A DNA stretch of 64,000 bases, taken from Corallococcus coralloides DSM 2259 (GTDB taxonomy: Bacteria > Myxococcota > Myxococcia > Myxococcales > Myxococcaceae). Of this stretch, positions 41,093 through 49,488 are shown in pieces. Location of the stretch: contig NC_017030.1 of NCBI RefSeq assembly GCF_000255295.1, positions 9,460,328 to 9,524,327 of the forward strand. Reading direction: 5' to 3'. Positions within the stretch are counted from its first letter, which is position 1, and every line of letters begins with the position of its first letter. Made by a program: the position numbers and the translations under genes. Under the pieces are notes generated by a model that made no database searches, was not told the origin of the DNA, and saw nothing but the letters and a program-made list of their open reading frames with translations.

Positions 41093-41566
41093 TTACCGGC
41101 GCGTAGGCAGGATGGCGCTGGCCACCAGGCTCATCAGCTTGAGCTGGGGGCGCGGCAGCCGGCGCACCGCGCGCAGCAGGCGGCGCATCTCCGGCAGGTC
41201 GTCCTTGTCCGTGGAGTCCTCCTCCCACAGCCCCGCGCCCGCCGCCGCCGCCAGGGCCAGCCCCAGGGACGCGTCCGCGGACAGCTGCAGCGCCAGGCAC
41301 AGGCGGAACAGCGTGGGGACGCTGGGCATCATCTTGCCCCGCTCCAGCCGGCCGTAGACCTCCGACGCGATGCCGACGCGATCCGCCACGTCCGCCTGCG
41401 TGAGGCCAGCCCGCAGCCGCGCGGCCCGGGCCGCCGCCCCCACGCTGACCGCCAGCTTGCGCTCCAACTGCCGCCGCGACAGCGCCGCCGCCGACGCGGG
41501 CGCCGCACGGGGCTTCTTCCGGACGCGGCCGGATGCGAGAGGACCTCGGGGGTGGGTTTTCACCAC
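41093..41566 (-). CDS. XRE-family helix-turn-helix regulator
   Basis: The protein is about 157 residues with a GTG start. The basic N-terminus is followed by an HTH_3 domain (AARAARLRAGLTQADVADRVGIASEVYGRLERGKMMPSVPTLFRLCLAL). The C-terminal part is helical (EMRRLLRAVRRLPRPQLKLMSLVASAIL). The target is unknown. It is convergent with the Ig-like protein gene, seven bases apart. Confidence 0.85.
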   Translation of the reverse strand: MVKTHPRGPLASGRVRKKPRAAPASAAALSRRQLERKLAVSVGAAARAARLRAGLTQADVADRVGIASEVYGRLERGKMMPSVPTLFRLCLALQLSADASLGLALAAAAGAGLWEEDSTDKDDLPEMRRLLRAVRRLPRPQLKLMSLVASAILPTRR

Positions 41567-41815
41567 ATCAACCTTGCACGTGACGTCCGGTGGGGTGGCC
41601 GCAAGGCTCGCGACCCCGCCACCGCCGGAACGGTTCAGAGGTCGTTATAACCCGCCACGTCACCCGGGCCCATCCCTATATGGGAGGTAGTCCTGCATTC
41701 CCCCGTCCACCGGAAGCGCGTCGTTCACGGCTCCATTAGCCCACATGAAACGACATGCGAAGGCTGGCAGGACAGGGAGATTGTCCGGGTTCGGGGCCCC
41801 AGGTTGCGCCGGGGC

Positions 41816-42424
41816 TCAACCGTCCGTCGTGGCGACGCGTTCCCATCCGTCGGGGTAGTGCGTGACGAGCCCCAGGGCGTCGGTGTCCAGCTCGGCGACG
41901 AAGGAGCCTCCCGCGCTCTCGTAGCGGTAGCGGGTGGAGGACAGCCGGGTGTAGCGCTGCTCCAGCCGCTCCAGGGACAGGTCCGGCAGCCGCACCCACG
42001 CGGCCGTCACGTCCCGGTCCTGGCCCATCTCCAGTCCCAGCCGGCGGATGGGCAGGGTGTTGGTGGCGGGGGTGACGCTCAGGTCCACGTCCACGCACCC
42101 GCGCAGCTCCGGCACCTCGCGCCCGTCGCGCCACCAGCGCTGGTGGTCATCCACCTGGAGCACCAGCGTGCGCCGCGTGCCGCCCTGGTGCACGGCCAGC
42201 CGCGCCTCGCGCGTGTGCCAGTCCGGGTCGCACGCCACGGTGTAGCGCACGAGCAGCGGCAAGCCCTCGCCCACCCCCACCACGGTGCCGGTGAGGAGGG
42301 GCCCTTCGGCGGACTCCCACAGCTCGAAGTGCTCGGTGCCGGGGGACTCCAGGCGCCGCCAGGTCAGGGCCTGCAGGCAGCGGCCCTCGGGCGCTCCGCC
42401 GGGCCGGGCGGTGCGCGCCGTCAT
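41816..42424 (-). CDS. Putative glycolipid-binding protein (DUF1089-like)
   Basis: The 202-residue protein resembles the PF06475 putative glycolipid-binding family by its pattern of strands and conserved motifs (LTWRRLESPGTEHFELWES; RYTVACDPDWHTREARLAV; WWRDGREVPELRGCVDVDLSVTPATNTLPIRRL; YESAGGSFVAELDTDALGLVTHYPDGWER). It is cytoplasmic, with no signal peptide. The family's role is not well known. Confidence 0.8.
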   Translation of the reverse strand: MTARTARPGGAPEGRCLQALTWRRLESPGTEHFELWESAEGPLLTGTVVGVGEGLPLLVRYTVACDPDWHTREARLAVHQGGTRRTLVLQVDDHQRWWRDGREVPELRGCVDVDLSVTPATNTLPIRRLGLEMGQDRDVTAAWVRLPDLSLERLEQRYTRLSSTRYRYESAGGSFVAELDTDALGLVTHYPDGWERVATTDG

Positions 42425-42493
42425 GGGACGGGCCTCCGGAGGCTCCCGGGGCTCGGAGCATTCACCGGAGCGCCTCGGGAACCGCCGCGGGCC

Positions 42494-43318
42494 TCATGGC
42501 GCGCCCCGTCCGGCGTAGAGGCAGTCCAGGGCCTCGTCCAGCAGGCAGAGGGCGGCGTCGCTCCAGCCGCGCAGCCGCTGCTGGGGCGTGGGGCGGCCCA
42601 CGTGGGGGATGAGCTGCGCGTCGGCGGCGTCCTCGATGAACTGGGCCTGCTGCTCCGGGTTGAGCTCCGCCCAGCGCCGGTGGCCCACGGCCTTGCGCCA
42701 GTCGTAGCCGTCACCCAGGTATTGGGCGGCGAGCGCGCCGCTCAGGTAGCCCGTGCCGCCGTGCTGGTGCTGCCACACGTGCGTGAGCTCGTGCACCAGG
42801 AGCCGGAAGCCCACCGCGCCGTAGCCGGGCGGGATGAAGAGGACATCCCCATGCGCGAACGCGCGGCCCGGCAGGCCCAAGAGGCCCAGGGCGCCTTCCT
42901 TCACGCGCACGCAGCGGTAGTCCAGGCTGTCGCCGAAGATGGGACGCAGCCGTTCCACCTCCGCGTCCGTCAGCCGGCGGCCCACGGGCTCCAGGCCCGT
43001 CACCACCTGCACGGCGGACAGCACGCGCCCGCCCAGCATCAGCACCAGGTCCACCGGCACCTGCGCCACGCGGAACAGGCAGCGCTTGAGCTGCGGCAGC
43101 CCGTCGCGGGAGCGCCCCGTCGCGCAGCGGGCCATGCCGCTGGCGAAGAGCATCAGCGCCAGGTACGCGCTGCGCGCGGCGCCCGCGGACGCCCCGGCGA
43201 TGCCGGTGAACAACCCGTGGCCCGCGTCCGCCACCCGCGCCGTCAACGGCGCCAGGCGGGGAGCGTCACGGCGGGAGTCACGGACAGCTTGCGGATTGAG
43301 CGAGGTGGGAGACCCCAA
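42494..43318 (-). CDS. DUF4157-type zinc peptidase-like protein
   Basis: The protein is about 274 residues. The C-terminal half has the DUF4157 core: GDSLDYRCVRVKEG, FAHGDVLFIPPGYG, then RLLVHELTHVWQHQHGGTGYLSGALAAQ, a HExxH zincin-like motif. The N-terminal 100 residues are Ala-rich and helical. The start is uncertain; a TTG at 43318 with a GGAGAGGG ribosome-binding site lies inside the upstream receiver gene, so the genes overlap. DUF4157 proteins often accompany phage-tail-like or toxin systems, but none is adjacent here. Confidence 0.75.
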   Translation of the reverse strand: MGSPTSLNPQAVRDSRRDAPRLAPLTARVADAGHGLFTGIAGASAGAARSAYLALMLFASGMARCATGRSRDGLPQLKRCLFRVAQVPVDLVLMLGGRVLSAVQVVTGLEPVGRRLTDAEVERLRPIFGDSLDYRCVRVKEGALGLLGLPGRAFAHGDVLFIPPGYGAVGFRLLVHELTHVWQHQHGGTGYLSGALAAQYLGDGYDWRKAVGHRRWAELNPEQQAQFIEDAADAQLIPHVGRPTPQQRLRGWSDAALCLLDEALDCLYAGRGAP

Positions 43319-43796
43319 GGACCCTCTCCAGGAGCGAGCGCAGCTCACCGGCGCGCCAGGGCCGGCCGAGTGCGAAGTGGGTGTCACAGGCCGTCAGGAA
43401 GGTGGCGCTCGCTTCAGGACGGAAACCGGAGGACAGGAGGATGCGCGGACCGTGGAAGCCCCGGTCCACCAGACGGCAGAGGAAATCGCTCACGACGCGG
43501 CGATCCGCGTCCAGGTCCAGCACCAGCCCGTCCACCGCCACGCCCATGTCCAGCCGCCGGTCCGCCGACGTCGCCCCCAGGGCCGTCACGATGCGGCACC
43601 CCAACCCCACCTCGCGCGCCACCGCCAGCCGGACCTCGGGGGCCTCGGAGACCACCAGCAGCACCGGCGCCGCCGTCCCCGTCCGGGTCGAAGCGACCGG
43701 GACCCGGGTCCCGCGCCGCGCACCCGGGACCCCGGGCGCCGTGGGACGGCTGAAAGCGAATTCCGGGACAAGGAGGGAAGACGGTGCGGTGGCCAC
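43278..43796 (-). CDS. Receiver-like protein
   Basis: The protein is about 172 residues from a GTG at 43796. After a basic Pro/Arg-rich N-terminus comes a CheY-like fold (VLLVVSEAPEVRLAVAREVGLG; VDGLVLDLDADRRVVSDFL; GPRILLSSGF; TACDTHFALGRPWRAGELRSLLERVL). The acidic pocket and the Lys are altered, so it may not be phosphorylated. An upstream TTG (43832) overlapping the phosphoesterase stop is an alternative start. Its tail overlaps the DUF4157 gene. Confidence 0.6.
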   Translation of the reverse strand: MATAPSSLLVPEFAFSRPTAPGVPGARRGTRVPVASTRTGTAAPVLLVVSEAPEVRLAVAREVGLGCRIVTALGATSADRRLDMGVAVDGLVLDLDADRRVVSDFLCRLVDRGFHGPRILLSSGFRPEASATFLTACDTHFALGRPWRAGELRSLLERVLGVSHLAQSASCP

Positions 43797-43828
43797 GTCC
43801 CGTACAATAAGCAGCAAGAACGGAAATA

Positions 43829-45076
43829 TCAAGCTTGGCTTGAATCACCGTCAGAACGGGGAGCTCCTACCAGGGTGAGGACTGCGATCTCCGGGGAGGG
43901 GCCCAGGCGCATGGGGGGCCCCCAGTAGCCCGTGCCGCGGTGCGTATAGACCCGGGTCCCGGCGACAGTGGCCAGGCCCTGGACGACGGGCTGCTGGAGC
44001 TTCACGAAGAACATGAAGGGGAAGATCTGCCCGCCGTGGGTGTGGCCGGACAGCTGGAGGTCCACGCGCAGGCCCTGCAGGGACAGGGCGGTGCGGGGCT
44101 GGTGGGCCAAGAGCAGGCGGGGCACGTCCGGAGGGGCACCGGCGAGCGCGAGGTCGGGGCGGCTCTCCAGGGGCGGATCGATGTGGCCGGCGTCGTGGTC
44201 GGTGACGCCCGCGACGACGAGCTTCGCGCCGCCGCGCTCCACGACGCGGTGTTCGTTGGTGAGGACGGTGATGCCCAGCCGGGCGACCTCGGCCATCCAG
44301 GCGCGGGCGCCGTGGTAGAACTCGTGGTTTCCGGTGACGTAGTAGACGCCCAGCGGGGCCTCGAGGGACGCGAGCGACGTCATCTGGTCGCGCAGCTCGT
44401 CCACGGAGCCGTCCACCAGGTCCCCGGTGATGGCGACGAGGTCCGGCTTCAGGGCGTTGACCTGGTCCACCACGCGCTGGAGCCACACGCCGTCCAGGGT
44501 GGGGCCCACGTGCACGTCGGACAGCTGCACGACACGGATGCCTTCCAGGCCCGGGCCCAGGTCCTGGAGCGCCACGGTGGTGCGCTCCACGCGGGCCCTG
44601 CCGCGCGCGGTGACGAAGGCGAAGGCCACGGCGGGCACGACGGTGCCCAGCACGGCGGCCGCGCGGCCCCGGGCGAGCGCGTGCATGTCGGTGACGGTGC
44701 CGGAAAGGGACAGCGCCGCGCCGACGACGTCCGAGGCGAGCACGGCGGTGAGGAACACGCCGAACGCGCCCAGCCAGAGGTACGCGCCCCACTGGATGAC
44801 GCGGGAGAAGCCGGTGGCCTCACGGCGGGCGGCGCGGAAACCCGCCAGCAGGACGAGGAAGCAGAGGCCCAGGAGCCCCCAGCCCACGGCGGCCCAGGGG
44901 GCGGGCCAGCCGGGCGCGGTGAAGAGGCGCAGGCCGATGTAGACGTGCAGCGCGACGGGCAGGCCCAACCCCAGGAGGAGGGACAGCACCCACCGCCAGC
45001 CCGGAGCCCCAGCCGAGCGCCGGGCCCGCCGCGAAGCACCTTCTTCCGAGGACACGTCCGTCGTCACGCGCGCCAC
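43829..45076 (-). CDS. Membrane-anchored metallophosphoesterase, YkuE type
   Basis: The protein is 415 residues. About four transmembrane helices occupy residues 25-155 (WVLSLLLGLGLPVALHVYIGL; VGWGLLGLCFLVLLAGF; YLWLGAFGVFLTAVLASDV; VLGTVVPAVAFAFVT). A calcineurin-like domain with all dimetal motifs follows: LSDVHVG, AITGDLVDG, TGNHEFYHG, LLAHQP, SGHTHGGQ. It differs from the soluble relative at 7270-8178. It is probably a phosphodiesterase acting at the membrane face; substrate unknown. Confidence 0.88.
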   Translation of the reverse strand: MARVTTDVSSEEGASRRARRSAGAPGWRWVLSLLLGLGLPVALHVYIGLRLFTAPGWPAPWAAVGWGLLGLCFLVLLAGFRAARREATGFSRVIQWGAYLWLGAFGVFLTAVLASDVVGAALSLSGTVTDMHALARGRAAAVLGTVVPAVAFAFVTARGRARVERTTVALQDLGPGLEGIRVVQLSDVHVGPTLDGVWLQRVVDQVNALKPDLVAITGDLVDGSVDELRDQMTSLASLEAPLGVYYVTGNHEFYHGARAWMAEVARLGITVLTNEHRVVERGGAKLVVAGVTDHDAGHIDPPLESRPDLALAGAPPDVPRLLLAHQPRTALSLQGLRVDLQLSGHTHGGQIFPFMFFVKLQQPVVQGLATVAGTRVYTHRGTGYWGPPMRLGPSPEIAVLTLVGAPRSDGDSSQA

Positions 45077-45173
45077 CCTGTCGTCCCGGGAGCCGGGACG
45101 CCTTCGAGCGCGGGAAGATAACGGCCAGTCCCCCGCCGCGCCCGCCGACCCGGCCGGACGCCTGGAGGGCCCC

Positions 45174-47528
45174 TCAGCTCCGCATGCGGCGGCGGCGCAC
45201 CAGGGCGCCCAATCCCACCAGCGCCCAGAGGCTGATCATCCCCGCGGGCGCCGAGCCGCAGCCGCAGCCCACGTCCAGGTCGGTGGGGCCTCGCACCTGG
45301 AAGCCCACCTCCGGTGAGCGCAGCCCCGCCTCGCCCTGCGCCGTCACCACCTGCGCGACGACCTTGTGCGCCCCCTTCGCGAGCGCCGTGTCCGCCGTCA
45401 GCACGTGGCGGAAGACGCCTTCGTCATCCGCGGTGGCGGTCGCCAGCGCCGCGCCGTCCACCTCCAGCCGCACGGTCGTGCCGGGCAGCGCCACGCCCAC
45501 GAACATGAACGTCGGATCCACCGTCGCGCCCTCCTCGGGCACGAGCACCATGGGCGTCGCCGGATCCACCGCGCCCGCGTCGGTGCCGCCATCCGTTCCG
45601 CCGTCCGCGCCGGCCACCACCACCTCGAAGCCCACGACGTCGGAGTACGGCCCGTCATCGCCCGCCTCGTTGTGCGAGTGCACCGTGACCTTGTGCGTGC
45701 CCACGCTCAGCGGCGCGGAGTCCGGCACCTGGTAGCGGAAGCGCCCCAGCAGGTCCAACGGCACGATGTTGTCCGGTCCGTCGTCGATGACCACACCCAC
45801 GCTGGTGCCATTGGGCGCGGTGCCGGCGAACAGCGGCGTGGGCCCCACGGTGTCCCCGTTCGAAGGCACCACCAGCACGGCCATCTGCACGACGCCACCG
45901 TCCGCGAGCACCACCGCGGGCGTGGTGAAACGCACCGGCGTGGAGGGCTTGCTCGCCACGCCCAGCGACTCCGCCCACGCGACGACGTCATGCACGCCCG
46001 CGCTCAGCGGCGCGGTGGGCTCGTAGGTGAAGCGGCCATCCGACCCTGGCACCGTCGCGCCAATCTCGCGCCCATCCACGACGATGTGGACGACCGGCCC
46101 GGTCGTGCCCGCGGTTCCTTCGAAGCGCGGGCGCGTGGTGGTGGACGCCTCGCCCGACACCGGCGCCGTGATGACGGGCGTGACGGGAACCTGGAAGGGC
46201 TGGGCCACCTCCTGCACCGTCCCCGTGGACGTGCCCGCGTCCGGCCCCGCGCCGTACGAATCCGCGCCCGGGTAGGCGGACACGCCCGCGCTGCCCGCGC
46301 TCGCATTGGGCGCACACGCGAGGGTCTTGCCCTCGAGCAGGATGCGGCCCCCGGCGCCGCCACCGCCCGGTCCGAAGGGCTGCTTGTCCAGCTGGGTGTT
46401 CCCGCCCGCGCCGCCCCGCGCCTCGACCCCGCCGCAGTTCAGGATGTCCACCGCGCGCAGCACCACCGCGCCGCCCGCGCCGCCACCGCCCGCGCCGTCG
46501 TTGCCCGTCGAGGCCCCCGCGGTCGAACCCGAGGCGCTGTAGACGCCCTTGCCGTCGAACGCGGTGGCGCGGATGAACACCACGCCGCCGCCCGCGGCGC
46601 CGTTGGAGCCGGCCTCGTCGGAGCCCTGCCCCGCGCCACCGCCACCGCCGAACGTGAAGCGCTCGAACACGGAGTAGCTCAGCGCCGCGCCGCCCAGCCC
46701 GCCCTGGTCGCGCGCCCCATCCCCCGTGGCCGTCCGCCCCCCGATGCCCCCCACGCCGCCGTGCCCGCCACCGCCACCGCCGGCCGCCGCGCAGTTGCCG
46801 CCACCCCCGCCGTTGGTCAGGTTGCCGCGCCCGGTGGCGAGGCCAGTCCGGGACGCCGTGCCCGCCACGCCCTCGCCGCGCGCGGATCCACCCTTGCCCT
46901 GCTCCAGCTCCAGCTCCGTGCAGCCATTCAGGTCGGCGGCGGCCCGGAAGACACCGCCCAGGTAGCCCAGGCCATCCGCGTCGATGCGTCCTTCGTTGAC
47001 CACCTTCCCACTCACCAGCATCGCGAGGATGCCACCGGACTTGCCATTCCACGGCGACACGGTGAGCCGCGCGCCCTCCTGGATGACGACGTCGGAGTAC
47101 TCGGGCACGCGCACCACCTGGGCGCGCCCCGTGGCGTACGCGTAGCGCAGCGGCGCGGTCAGCGTGAGGAGGGCGGGCGTGGAGGACGACACCTTCTCCA
47201 CCCGCGCCAGCTCCCAGCGCCCCAGCGTCACGCTGCCCGTCAGCGACACGGGCTTCGTGTTGCCCACGTCCGCCGAGGAGGACAGGCCGGTGCTCTCGTG
47301 GATCATCACCAGGTCGCCAGCGGCGATCTTGAGGCCGGACACGACCAGCTCCAGGCCCCCTTCCGCGACGCTCTTTCCCAGCGGGGCGTGGCTGCTCAGG
47401 GCGATGCCCTGTCCCACGTTGAGGTTGAGCACGCCGTCGCGTCCGGTGCCCAGGTCAAAGGAATCCGGCTCCGCGCGAGCGACCTGCGCCAGGAGCAATC
47501 CAACGATGAGAGCCAGCGTGATGCGCAT
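45174..47528 (-). CDS. AgmC-like surface protein with MYXO-CTERM tail
   Basis: The 784-residue protein has a signal peptide (MRITLALIVGLLLAQVARA). A Gly-rich right-handed beta region (about 150-400, GGGGGGHGGVGGIGGRT, GGAGGAVVLRAVDIL) is followed by three Ig-like domains (ITAPVSGEASTTTRPRFEGTAG; LVVPSNGDTVGPTPLFAGTAP; LVPEEGATVDPTFMFVGVA). The C-terminus VGCGCGSAPAGMISLWALVGLGAL then RRRR is a MYXO-CTERM sorting signal: Cys motif, helix, basic tail. Homologues are often named AgmC after the gliding-motility gene; a motility role here is not shown. Confidence 0.82.
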   Translation of the reverse strand: MRITLALIVGLLLAQVARAEPDSFDLGTGRDGVLNLNVGQGIALSSHAPLGKSVAEGGLELVVSGLKIAAGDLVMIHESTGLSSSADVGNTKPVSLTGSVTLGRWELARVEKVSSSTPALLTLTAPLRYAYATGRAQVVRVPEYSDVVIQEGARLTVSPWNGKSGGILAMLVSGKVVNEGRIDADGLGYLGGVFRAAADLNGCTELELEQGKGGSARGEGVAGTASRTGLATGRGNLTNGGGGGNCAAAGGGGGGHGGVGGIGGRTATGDGARDQGGLGGAALSYSVFERFTFGGGGGAGQGSDEAGSNGAAGGGVVFIRATAFDGKGVYSASGSTAGASTGNDGAGGGGAGGAVVLRAVDILNCGGVEARGGAGGNTQLDKQPFGPGGGGAGGRILLEGKTLACAPNASAGSAGVSAYPGADSYGAGPDAGTSTGTVQEVAQPFQVPVTPVITAPVSGEASTTTRPRFEGTAGTTGPVVHIVVDGREIGATVPGSDGRFTYEPTAPLSAGVHDVVAWAESLGVASKPSTPVRFTTPAVVLADGGVVQMAVLVVPSNGDTVGPTPLFAGTAPNGTSVGVVIDDGPDNIVPLDLLGRFRYQVPDSAPLSVGTHKVTVHSHNEAGDDGPYSDVVGFEVVVAGADGGTDGGTDAGAVDPATPMVLVPEEGATVDPTFMFVGVALPGTTVRLEVDGAALATATADDEGVFRHVLTADTALAKGAHKVVAQVVTAQGEAGLRSPEVGFQVRGPTDLDVGCGCGSAPAGMISLWALVGLGALVRRRRMRS

Positions 47529-47578
47529 GCCCCCATGGTGCCCCACCGGGCGTCCGGGGTCGAGGGTGGCCCCCCGCT

Positions 47579-48079
47579 TCAACGGGACGGAATCAGGTCC
47601 TGGAGCCCTCGCGCGTTGATGGGCGCGAAGAAGGACTGCCGCAGGAGCCGTCCCAGGGCGCGGCGCTCGACGCAGAGCAGTTGGAGCGAGTCCTCCCACT
47701 CCCCCAGCACGGCCACCGCGCGCACGTCGGCCGCGTCGCGGTACAGGTCGTTGAGGTTGTGCACGAGCGCGGGCACGTCCTCCACCTCCCAGCGCTCCGT
47801 GACGTCGCCCGCCGCGACGTGCAGCTCCAGCGCGGGGCGCTCGCGCACGTCCACGACCTTGAACCTGCGGGCCGCGCCACCCATGGCCGCGGCGAGGGGG
47901 CCCACCAGCTCATCCGGCCGGACGCCGTACCCCACGGTGAGCCCGCCCACGAGCAGGCCCGCGTCGCACAGCCGCAACAGCGACACGTGGGGAGGCTCGC
48001 CCTTCGGTACGAGCCCGGACGCGGCGGCGGAATCCTTGAGCAGCCGCTCGCGGTCGAGCGCATCCAACAGGGAGGCCAT
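47579..48079 (-). CDS. Conserved hypothetical protein
   Basis: The 166-residue cytoplasmic alpha/beta protein (SLLDALDRERLLKDSAAASGLVPKGEPPHVSLLRLCDAGLLVGGL; FKVVDVRERPALELHVAAGDVTERWEVEDVPALVHNLND; AVAVLGEWEDSLQLLCVERRALGRLL) has no recognised family. The ATG at 48079 sits close to the cupin gene stop, so the two may be co-transcribed. Confidence 0.7.
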   Translation of the reverse strand: MASLLDALDRERLLKDSAAASGLVPKGEPPHVSLLRLCDAGLLVGGLTVGYGVRPDELVGPLAAAMGGAARRFKVVDVRERPALELHVAAGDVTERWEVEDVPALVHNLNDLYRDAADVRAVAVLGEWEDSLQLLCVERRALGRLLRQSFFAPINARGLQDLIPSR

Positions 48080-48094
48080 GGCCGGGGCACCCTA

Positions 48095-48595
48095 TCAGGG
48101 CTCCTCGCCCTCCCAGTAATCCACCTGCGCGTCCAGGGGCAGATACGCCATCAGCGTGCGCGCGGCCTTGTCGCCTCCGGGCGCCGCGCCCGCGAAGACG
48201 CCCACCTTCTTCGAGTCCGGGTACACGAGCACGTCCGGCGCCTCCATGGTGGAGAAGCACAGGTAGCGCAGCGGCTCCGGACCGTCGTTGATGAGCTGGT
48301 GCGCGCACTCCGCGCCCGGCGGCAGCGCGACGTAGTCCCCTTCGCGCACGGGCAGCGTCTCCGTTCCCAGCCGCAGCGAGCCCGTGCCGGACAGGACGTA
48401 GACGGCCTCTTCATTGCCCAGGTGGTAGTGCAGCGGCCATGAGCGGCGGCCCGGCGGAAGCTCCACCAGGCTGCACCCGAGCTTGCGCCCGTGCGCGGCG
48501 GCGCCCAGCTGCTTGCGCTTGAGCGCGACGCGGCTGCCGTGGGCGAGCTCGGTCCAGGGAACGTCTTCGGCATGGATGAGGTGGGGCGAGGCCAT
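48095..48595 (-). CDS. Cupin-domain protein
   Basis: The 166-residue protein has a single cupin barrel with both motifs: PLHYHLGNEEAVYVLSGTGSLRLGTE (metal-binding His and Glu) and DYVALPPGAECAHQLINDG. The ATG at 48595 with an AGGAG ribosome-binding site was chosen. Cupins of this type are sugar isomerases, dioxygenases or sensors; the reaction cannot be told. It follows the methyltransferase gene by 14 bases and is probably in its operon. Confidence 0.85.
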   Translation of the reverse strand: MASPHLIHAEDVPWTELAHGSRVALKRKQLGAAAHGRKLGCSLVELPPGRRSWPLHYHLGNEEAVYVLSGTGSLRLGTETLPVREGDYVALPPGAECAHQLINDGPEPLRYLCFSTMEAPDVLVYPDSKKVGVFAGAAPGGDKAARTLMAYLPLDAQVDYWEGEEP

Positions 48596-48609
48596 GGTGG
48601 ACTCCTGCT

Positions 48610-49389
48610 TCACGGGCGCTCCGCGACGAGCGCGAACACGCGGTGGGGAACGGACATCGGCTCCTGCGGGAAGCGCGCGGCGAGGAGCGCGGCCAGCGCG
48701 GCGTCGAAGCGGGCCACCTGCTCGGGAGCGAGCATGGCGCCAATCCGCGCGTTGGCTCGCATCCGTCCGCGCCACGCTTCATGCGTGTAGGGCGTGAGCG
48801 TGTCGAAGGTGAAGGACGTCAGGGACTGGAAGCCGGCCACGCCCACGTCGCGGAACCACTGCGGGTAGATGCCCACGCCCTGGCCGAAGTGATCCACCGC
48901 CAGTTGGACGCGGGGGCTGAACTCCTCCACCAGGGCCTCGGTGGCCTCCAGCAGGTTGCCGGGCAGGGCCGTCCAGTCGAAGTGGCAGAGGATGAGCTTC
49001 CCGCCGGGCTTGAGCAGGCGGAAGACCTCGCGAGCGGCGGCGGCGCGGTCGAACCAGTGCCAGCACTGGCCCGCGAACACGCGGTCGAAGGAACCCGAAG
49101 GCAGGCCGGTGTTCTCCGCGGGAGCCTCATCAAAGTGGATGGAGAGGCCCTCGTCGCGAGCGAGTCGTGCCGCGGCCCCCAGCTGCGGCGCGGACACGTC
49201 CAGGGCGGTGACGTCGCAGCCGCGCCGGGCCAGGTTGCGCGCGACGGTGCCAGTGCCGGTGCCCAGGTCGAGCACGCGCAGGCCGGGCGTGAGCACGCCG
49301 TCCTGTTCGAGCCGTGTGTAGAAGGCATCCGGGAAGCCTGCCCGGTGCTTCGCGTAGTCCAACGACGTGCGTCCGAAATCCACGTTCAT
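48610..49389 (-). CDS. SAM-dependent methyltransferase
   Basis: The 259-residue class I methyltransferase has motif I VLDLGTGTGTVARNLA, acidic residue in VTALDVSAPQL, and RVFAGQCWHWFDRAAAAREVFRLLKPGGKLILCHFDW. The WHWFD segment and length match the UbiE-like/Methyltransf_11 group. The ATG at 49389 with a GGGGAGAG ribosome-binding site is preferred; the open frame beyond it is antisense to the divergent gene. Substrate unknown. Confidence 0.88.
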   Translation of the reverse strand: MNVDFGRTSLDYAKHRAGFPDAFYTRLEQDGVLTPGLRVLDLGTGTGTVARNLARRGCDVTALDVSAPQLGAAARLARDEGLSIHFDEAPAENTGLPSGSFDRVFAGQCWHWFDRAAAAREVFRLLKPGGKLILCHFDWTALPGNLLEATEALVEEFSPRVQLAVDHFGQGVGIYPQWFRDVGVAGFQSLTSFTFDTLTPYTHEAWRGRMRANARIGAMLAPEQVARFDAALAALLAARFPQEPMSVPHRVFALVAERP

Positions 49390-49488
49390 GGTCGCTCTCC
49401 CCGCCAGGAATGGCCTCGCCATGGGCGACTCAGCTCGACAGGACGGTCCAGTCGAGTCGAGACTCCGCACCCGGGAGGCACGTGAAAC

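Noticed and set aside
43832..45121. Plus-strand frame antisense to the second metallophosphoesterase
   Set aside because: Low-complexity Gly/Arg/Val/His composition; the minus strand carries all phosphoesterase motifs.
45366..48119. 917-codon plus-strand frame over the AgmC-like gene
   Set aside because: Shadow of the Gly-rich minus-strand gene, which itself has a signal peptide and MYXO-CTERM tail.
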